Assembly: GCA_964523295.1 (NCBI GenBank)
Contig: CAZGAH010000040.1
Location: 1 to 36,706, forward strand
Reading direction: 5' to 3'
Origin: CAZGAH01 sp964523295
GTDB lineage: Bacteria > Desulfobacterota > Desulfovibrionia > Desulfovibrionales > Desulfovibrionaceae
DNA: 36,706 nt
The notes under the pieces are model-generated. The model ran no database searches and was not told the origin of the DNA. It saw nothing but the letters and a program-made list of their open reading frames with translations. The stretch's first letter is position 1, and the number at the start of each line of letters is the position of its first letter. Below, piece by piece: positions 32,554 through 36,706 of the stretch. A program made the translations under genes and the position numbers.

Positions 32554-32851
32554 AAGGACGGAGGAGGTCTTGGCCCAGGCCGGCGCGGCTGGAGCGGGAC
32601 ATCTCCTGGAGCGCGTTGAAGATGGATCGCCAGAGCTTGGGGTCGAGGCCGGTCTTGGCGGTGGCGGCTTCCCAGGCTTGGCGGAGATGCTTTTCTCGCT
32701 CGGCGTCGGAGCGAGCGTCAGCCTGCGACTTGGCGGCGCGTCTGGCCTTGGCGACGAGGGAAGTTCGCTTGGCGAGGAGCGCGACGATCTGTTCGTCGAG
32801 CCCGACGATTTCCTGGGCGAAGGTGGGGCGTTGGCGTGTATTGTCTTGCAT
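32552..32851 (-). CDS. Chorismate mutase domain (AroQ class), probably fused to the following domain
   Basis: Chorismate mutase turns chorismate into prephenate for Phe/Tyr synthesis. The 99-residue frame has the AroQ helix pattern: FAQEIVGLDEQIVALLAKRT with the first-helix L-D-x-x-I-x-x-L-L-x-x-R motif, LVAKARRAAKSQADARSDAE, then LDPKLWRSIFNALQEMSRSS. Catalytic Arg and Lys candidates are in AKRTSL and ARRAAKS. The ATG at 32851 follows A6 and C8 tracts without a ribosome binding site, so the true start may differ; sequence errors in these homopolymers are possible. The frame stops at TGA (32554-32552) exactly where the EPSP synthase-like domain begins in the +1 frame. It is preceded on its strand by the sat terminator. 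Confidence 0.72.
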   Translation of the reverse strand: MQDNTRQRPTFAQEIVGLDEQIVALLAKRTSLVAKARRAAKSQADARSDAEREKHLRQAWEAATAKTGLDPKLWRSIFNALQEMSRSSRAGLGQDLLRP

Positions 32852-32915
32852 TTTTTGGGGGGGGTGCGCCGGGGGGCCGGCGGCGAGCATGGCCGCGAGA
32901 GCGGTCGAGGGAAAA

Positions 32916-32946
32916 AAAGGGAGATGGCGCGAGGCCATCTCCCTTT
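32916..32946 (-). terminator. Rho-independent terminator of sat
   Basis: Perfect 13-bp stem AAAGGGAGATGGC / GCCATCTCCCTTT around a 5-base loop. On the - strand it is followed by a T7 run (complement of A at 32912-32918). It begins 27 bases after the sat stop. A strong classical terminator. Confidence 0.92.
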
Positions 32947-32972
32947 GCAGTCACGTCAGGCGCGAACCATGG

Positions 32973-34262
32973 CTACATGGCCGAGCCGGAAGCCGCCTTC
33001 TGCATCTTGACCTCGACCTTCTCGGTCAGGCCTTCGTAGTAGGCGCGCAGGATGGTGAGGACCTCTTCGCGACCGAAGTGATCCGGAACCTCGGCGCCTT
33101 CAGACAGGGCCTTGCGCAGCTTGGTGCCGGAGAGGATGACGCGGTCGTCCTTGCTGTGGGGGCAGGTGCGCAGGGAGGCCATGCCGTCGCACTTGAAGCA
33201 GTAGAAGGTCCAGTCGATCTTGAGGGGCATGCAGTGCAGGGCCTTGCCAGGCTCGACTTCGCAGCGCTCGGCCTCGGAGGCGTAGGGGATGCGGTCGAAG
33301 ATTTCCTGGGCCTCGAACATGCCGTAGAAGTCGCCCACGCCAGCGTGGTCGCGGCCGATGATCATCTTGGAGACGCCATAGTTCTGGCGGAACGTGGCGT
33401 GGAGCAGGGCCTCGCGGGGACCAGCGTAGCGCATGTCGAGAGGGTAGCCGCCCTGGACGACGTTGTCAGCCACGAAGTAGTCCTTGACCAGGGTGTCGAT
33501 GCACTTGACGCGGACTTCGGCCGGGATGTCGCCAGGCTTCAGGTTGCCGATCAGGGAGTGAATGATGACGCCGTCGCAGACTTCGATGGCGATTTTGCAC
33601 AGGTACTCGTGGGAGCGGTGCATGGGGTTGCGCAGCTGCAGCGCGGCGATGTCAGACCAGCCCTTTTCCTCGAAGATCTTGCGGGTCTCGGCCGGGCGCA
33701 GATAGACGTCTTTGTACTTGGTGGGGTACTCGGCCTCGCTGAGGACCAGGACCGGGCCAGCCAGGCAGATGGCCTTGCGGTTCATGACCATCTGGACGCC
33801 GGGGTGGTCGGCCAGAGCGACCTTCATGAAGTCGCCCTTGCTGTCTTCGCCAGCGCCCTTGTAGACGGTCTCGCATTCCCAGATCTTCTCGGCTTCGGTC
33901 AGCTCGAAAATCTCGGCGACCTTCATGGTGCCCATGGTTTCGCCATTGGAGACCAGCGCGATGTCGTCGCCAGCCTTGATGTCGGCGTCCTTGTCGCAGC
34001 CCATCATAACCGGCACGGGCCAGAAGGTGCCGTCGGTCAGGGTGAACTTCTCGCAGACGCTCTTCCAGTCAGCCTTGCCCATGAAGCCGTCCAGCGGGCT
34101 GAAGCCGCCGATGCCGATCATGATCAGATCGCCCTTCTCCTGAGGAGTGACCTCGAGTTGCTTGAGGCCGGCGGCCCGTTTCAGTTCAGCTTCGCGGGCA
34201 GCGCCTTCGAGCAGGCGAATGACCAGACCTTTGCCGCCATGGGGGGGAACCAGACTAGACAT
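32973..34262 (-). CDS. sat: Sulfate adenylyltransferase (ATP sulfurylase), dissimilatory
   Basis: Activates sulfate with ATP to adenosine 5'-phosphosulfate (APS) and pyrophosphate, the first step of sulfate reduction. Active-site motifs are QLRNPMHRSHE (209-219; HxxH-type nucleotide site) and GRDHAGVGD (303-311). A zinc site is visible as C355-x2-C358 and C367-x-H369 (in FYCFKCDG and RTCPH), as in the homo-oligomeric Sat of sulfate reducers. The C-terminus lacks an APS kinase domain. The length of 429 residues is normal. The ATG at 34262 follows AAGGAGA. It has its own promoter and terminator and stands back to back with aprBA across a 1-kb region. Confidence 0.97.
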   Translation of the reverse strand: MSSLVPPHGGKGLVIRLLEGAAREAELKRAAGLKQLEVTPQEKGDLIMIGIGGFSPLDGFMGKADWKSVCEKFTLTDGTFWPVPVMMGCDKDADIKAGDDIALVSNGETMGTMKVAEIFELTEAEKIWECETVYKGAGEDSKGDFMKVALADHPGVQMVMNRKAICLAGPVLVLSEAEYPTKYKDVYLRPAETRKIFEEKGWSDIAALQLRNPMHRSHEYLCKIAIEVCDGVIIHSLIGNLKPGDIPAEVRVKCIDTLVKDYFVADNVVQGGYPLDMRYAGPREALLHATFRQNYGVSKMIIGRDHAGVGDFYGMFEAQEIFDRIPYASEAERCEVEPGKALHCMPLKIDWTFYCFKCDGMASLRTCPHSKDDRVILSGTKLRKALSEGAEVPDHFGREEVLTILRAYYEGLTEKVEVKMQKAASGSAM

Positions 34263-34414
34263 GTGGATGTCTCCTTCAAAATGGTTTTCGTTGCGTTGCC
34301 TAGGAAACGTCGCCGTGACCTGTCGGAGTCGAGCAGTCTTTCCGGAGGCGACGCAAAGGAGCGCGCGGGGAAAGACCAGAATATCCCGGGAAGGCGTGTG
34401 GCGTTGGAATGGGG

Positions 34415-34444
34415 CATATAGTGAAAAAATGCACGAACTGTCAA
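34415..34444 (-). promoter_or_regulatory. Probable promoter of sat
   Basis: On the - strand TTGACA (34444-34439) is followed after 18 bases by TATATG (34420-34415). The start would be near 34408, leaving a leader of about 145 bases. The shared element GACAGTTCGTGCATTTTTTCA overlaps the -35 box and spacer. Confidence 0.6.
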
Positions 34445-34534
34445 GGGAAGAATCGCGTTCGTGTAATCAATTGAAATATGTTGCGAAAGAGGCGCGGACT
34501 ATCAGGGCTCCCGCCCGTGCGAGGTTGAGGACGG

Positions 34535-34595
34535 CCCGACCATGCGAAAAAGAACGGGCCAAAGGGCGCTGGGCTCCTGAAAGTCGATGGTCGGG
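34535..34595. repeat. Inverted repeat in the sat-apr control region
   Basis: CCCGACCAT at 34535-34543 and ATGGTCGGG at 34587-34595 are perfect inverse complements separated by 43 bases. A shorter pair GGCCCG/CGGGCC (34533-34538 and 34555-34560) competes inside it. Another pair CTCCTGA/TCAGGAG lies at 34574-34609. The function is not known. Confidence 0.5.
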
Positions 34596-34841
34596 GCGAG
34601 GGTCAGGAGGGCGTCGGCGGTTTATGTGTCAATATGAATCATGGCCACGAACAGATACGCCCGCGCTTAGCCGTCTGTCAATGCGGGAGTTTTGCGTGGC
34701 GAGTTGTCGAACGCAAATATTTCCCCAGGAGGCCTTGCCTCGGGCATGGAAAGGGGGTATGGAGCCTTTGTCGCGCGCTGGAGTGGGGATGTGGCCGGAG
34801 TCGTTGGTCATCGGCGCGAGGTGGTCGGTCTCAGACTTTGT

Positions 34842-34862
34842 TCAAAAAATGCGCAAAGTGTC
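34842..34862. promoter_or_regulatory. Element upstream of aprBA shared with the sat promoter
   Basis: The sequence TCAAAAAATGCGCAAAGTGTC at 34842-34862 matches 34422-34442 at the sat promoter in 17 of 21 positions (core AAAAAATGC then TGTC). Here it abuts the aprBA -35 box and is itself part of an imperfect palindrome CTTTGTTCA-N5-TGCGCAAAG (34836-34858). It is a candidate binding site for a common regulator. Confidence 0.45.
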
Positions 34863-34891
34863 TTGACAGCGAGCAGCGAGCTTGTTAAAAA
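34863..34891 (+). promoter_or_regulatory. Probable promoter of aprBA
   Basis: TTGACA at 34863-34868 (consensus) and TAAAAA at 34886-34891 with a 17-base spacer. The start would be near 34898, giving a leader of about 370 bases before aprB. A second promoter closer to aprB is possible but I see no good one. Confidence 0.5.
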
Positions 34892-35153
34892 TCGCGCAAG
34901 CTTGCTGGTTGGAGCGGCGCATCAGCTTCAACCCCTCGAAATCATCTGAGAAAGGCGTGGATTGAAATCACTGTGAAGAGCATGAACGCATCGGTAGTCA
35001 GACTCGGCCCCAGAGGGCGCGAGGAGAGCGGAGGAAGCTGCTCCGCTGGGCTTCTCGCTTCGGGGTCTTGTTGGCGACTGTCCGGGGCGGACGGACGTCC
35101 ATCAGGCAGCCAGCCAGCGTGGCGCCAGTGCGGGCATGACGTCCAGGTTGTGT

Positions 35154-35191
35154 GAGAAGGCGGAGGGGCTTGTTGCTTCTCTGCTTTTTTT
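35154..35191 (+). terminator. Possible attenuator in the aprBA leader
   Basis: GAGAAG (35154-35159) can pair with CTTCTC (35176-35181) over a 16-base loop, followed by TGC and T7 at 35185-35191. The stem is only 6 bp, so termination would be weak. If functional it would end a leader RNA of about 290 bases. Confidence 0.3.
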
Positions 35192-35271
35192 ATCCATCGG
35201 CATCGATGGTTTGCGTTTGAGTGGCCGATTGATGGTTAGTAACCCCAATCAATGATGTGGAGGAACAAGGT

Positions 35272-35760
35272 ATGCCAACTTTTGTTGACCCGGCAAAGTG
35301 CGATGGCTGCAAAGGCGGCGAGAAGACCGCGTGCATGTACATCTGCCCCAATGACTTGATGATTCTGGATCCGGAGGAGATGAAGGCCTACAACCAGGAG
35401 CCCGACGCCTGTTGGGAATGTTACTCCTGCGTGAAGATCTGTCCCCAGGGCGCCATCAGCGCCCGCCCGTATGCTGACTTCGCGCCCATGGGCGGCACCT
35501 GCATCCCGCTGCGCGGTTCTGAAGACATCATGTGGACGGTCAAGTTCCGCAATGGCAACGTGAAGCGCTTCAAGTTCCCGATTCGGACCACCGCTGAAGG
35601 TTCCATCGACCCGTACTGCGGCGCCGAGGCCAGCTCCACCCTGGACGACGAGCTGCTTTTCAACGAGAAGGAGCTGCTCGCGCCCAAGGCCACCTCGATG
35701 AAGAAGCTCGAGGTCCAGGAAGCTGACAAGACCAAGACCGAAAAGGCCAGCGCTGTCTAA
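35272..35760 (+). CDS. aprB: Adenylylsulfate reductase beta subunit
   Basis: Iron-sulfur subunit of dissimilatory APS reductase, carrying electrons to the FAD of AprA for APS reduction to sulfite and AMP. The N-terminal ferredoxin domain has two [4Fe-4S] cysteine sets: KCDGCKGGEKTACMYICPND and CWECYSCVKICPQGAI. The middle part MGGTCIPLRGSEDIMWTVKF is the conserved AprB beta-sheet region, and the C-terminal tail wraps the alpha subunit. The length of 162 residues is right. The ATG at 35272 has GGAGGAACAAGG upstream; a GTG at 35257 is in frame but overlaps that site. aprA follows 74 bases later. Confidence 0.97.
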   Translation: MPTFVDPAKCDGCKGGEKTACMYICPNDLMILDPEEMKAYNQEPDACWECYSCVKICPQGAISARPYADFAPMGGTCIPLRGSEDIMWTVKFRNGNVKRFKFPIRTTAEGSIDPYCGAEASSTLDDELLFNEKELLAPKATSMKKLEVQEADKTKTEKASAV

Positions 35761-35834
35761 GCGAGCCTGTTCTCACGGCCTGTGGTGTTTTCAGAAGACG
35801 AAACCGTAAAGAAGCATTCTCAAGGAGAATAACG

Positions 35835-36706
35835 ATGCCCAAGATTCCTGTGAAGGAAGCGCCTCGGGGTCTGGCCCTTGCCGAGCCCACGATCGAAGAA
35901 AAAGACGTTGACATCCTGCTTGTCGGCGGCGGCATGGGCTGCTGCGGCGCGGCTGTCGAGGTTATGGCCTGGGCCAAGAAGTTCGCCCCGGACCTGAACA
36001 TCCTGATGCTGGACAAGGCCTCCCTGGAGCGCTCCGGGGCCGTCGCGCAGGGCCTCTCCGCCATCAACACCTACATTGGCAAGAACGATATTGACGACTA
36101 CGTCCGCATGGTGCGCACCGACCTGATGCACTTGGTTCGTGAAGACCTGATCTTCGACCTGGGCCGTCACGTCGACAACTCCGTGCACCAGTTCGAGGAG
36201 TGGGGCCTGCCGCTGTGGGTCAAGGAAGACGGCCACAACCTGACTGGCGCCGAGGCCAAGGCCAAGGGCTTGGCTGTGCGCAACGGCGCTGACCCTGTCC
36301 GCTCCGGCCGCTGGCAGATCATGATCAACGGCGAGTCTTACAAGTGCATCGTGGCGGAAGCCGCGAAGAACGCCCTGGGCGAGTCCCGCATCCAGGAGCG
36401 CATCTTCATCGTGAAGCTGCTGCTCGACGCCAACACCCCGAACCGCATCGCCGGCGCTGTGGGCTTCAACCTGCGTGAAAACAAAGTGCACATCTACAAG
36501 GCCAACTGCATGCTGGTCGCCTGCGGCGGCGCTGTGAACGTGTACAAGCCCCGCTCCACTGGCGAGGGTATGGGCCGCGCCTGGTACCCGGTGTGGAACG
36601 CTGGCTCCACCTACACCATGTGCGCTCAGGTCGGCGCCGAGATGACCATGATGGAAAACCGGTTCGTCCCCGCCCGCTTCAAGGACGGTTACGGTCCGGT
36701 CGGCGC
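35835..36706 (+). CDS. aprA: Adenylylsulfate reductase alpha subunit (5' part, runs off the window)
   Basis: FAD-containing catalytic subunit of dissimilatory APS reductase. About 290 residues are present of a protein usually about 660 long. The start MPKIPVKEAPRGLALAEPTI is followed by the FAD-binding fold ILLVGGGMGCCGAAVEVMAW and by LDKASLERSGAVAQGLSAIN. INTYIGKNDIDDYVRMVRTD, GLPLWVKEDGH and VACGGAVNVYKPRSTGEGMG are typical AprA segments. The ATG at 35835 follows AAGGAGA. The frame stays open to the edge with no defect. It forms the aprBA operon; the qmo genes that often follow would lie outside. Confidence 0.97.
   Translation, partial: MPKIPVKEAPRGLALAEPTIEEKDVDILLVGGGMGCCGAAVEVMAWAKKFAPDLNILMLDKASLERSGAVAQGLSAINTYIGKNDIDDYVRMVRTDLMHLVREDLIFDLGRHVDNSVHQFEEWGLPLWVKEDGHNLTGAEAKAKGLAVRNGADPVRSGRWQIMINGESYKCIVAEAAKNALGESRIQERIFIVKLLLDANTPNRIAGAVGFNLRENKVHIYKANCMLVACGGAVNVYKPRSTGEGMGRAWYPVWNAGSTYTMCAQVGAEMTMMENRFVPARFKDGYGPVG

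Larger units (their letters stand above)
34263..35271. other. 1-kb control region between divergent sat and aprBA
   Basis: No gene is supported; long open frames here lack start sites and conserved character. It holds promoters for sat (leftward) and aprBA (rightward), a shared sequence element near both, a large inverted repeat (34535-34595), a possible attenuator (35154-35191) and a hairpin CCATCG/CGATGG at 35195-35210. The region is much longer than the spacing between other genes in the window, except where mobile DNA has entered. Confidence 0.7.

Noticed and set aside
32547..34421. Open frame of about 620 codons on the + strand antisense to sat
   Set aside because: It mirrors the third-position GC bias of sat, has no ribosome site and no conserved motif; sat on the other strand is certain.
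34147..34866. Open frame on the + strand through the sat upstream region
   Set aside because: Starts inside sat, is Arg/Ser-rich with no family character, and crosses both promoters.

Overview
This window looks like part of the chromosome of a high-GC sulfate-reducing bacterium of the Desulfovibrionales, close to Desulfomicrobium or Desulfovibrio. The best evidence is at the right end: sulfate adenylyltransferase (sat) stands divergently from aprB and aprA, the two subunits of dissimilatory APS reductase. The assignment rests on gene content and protein character, not on a search. The sequence is a draft with three runs of ten N. Two of them (in hisB and before the AddA-like helicase) have matching flanks and are probably artificial. 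The third removes a real piece of aconitase.

Left part (1-17.1 kb, mostly + strand) is housekeeping: a LivJ-type binding protein and LivG/LivF ATPases without permeases; guaB-guaA for GMP synthesis; a TatB-like protein and TatC; hisB, a lipoprotein and hisA overlapping by ATGA junctions; a membrane-anchored Ser/Thr kinase; a decayed ISL3-type transposase; hisD; purC; a collagen-like lipoprotein (- strand); tRNA-His (- strand); and a phosphofructokinase.

Middle part (17.2-26.3 kb): an AddA/RecB-like helicase-nuclease, a membrane protein, and the minC-minD-minE operon (- strand) with an AT-rich promoter region. Then comes a scar of mobile DNA: an IS256-type transposase fragment, a DUF3987 gene broken by a frameshift, and an integrase N-terminus. 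It ends at tRNA-Ser(UGA), whose 3' side faces a cluster of short repeats that could be integrase binding sites.

Right part (26.4-36.7 kb): a methyltransferase, a PpiD/SurA-like foldase, aconitase, a small coiled-coil protein, an EPSP synthase-like domain preceded by a chorismate mutase domain in another frame, and sat with a strong terminator, all on the - strand. A 1-kb control region follows, then aprB and the 5' part of aprA (+ strand). Sat activates sulfate to APS and AprBA reduces APS to sulfite, so the two divergent units form the first half of dissimilatory sulfate reduction.

The points most worth a second look are the chorismate mutase/EPSP synthase junction at a CCT-TGA site, a sequence element shared by the sat and aprBA promoter regions, the repeat cluster beside tRNA-Ser, the lipoprotein inside the his cluster, and the Liv ATPases lacking permeases. 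I saw no CRISPR array and no clear new defence system.
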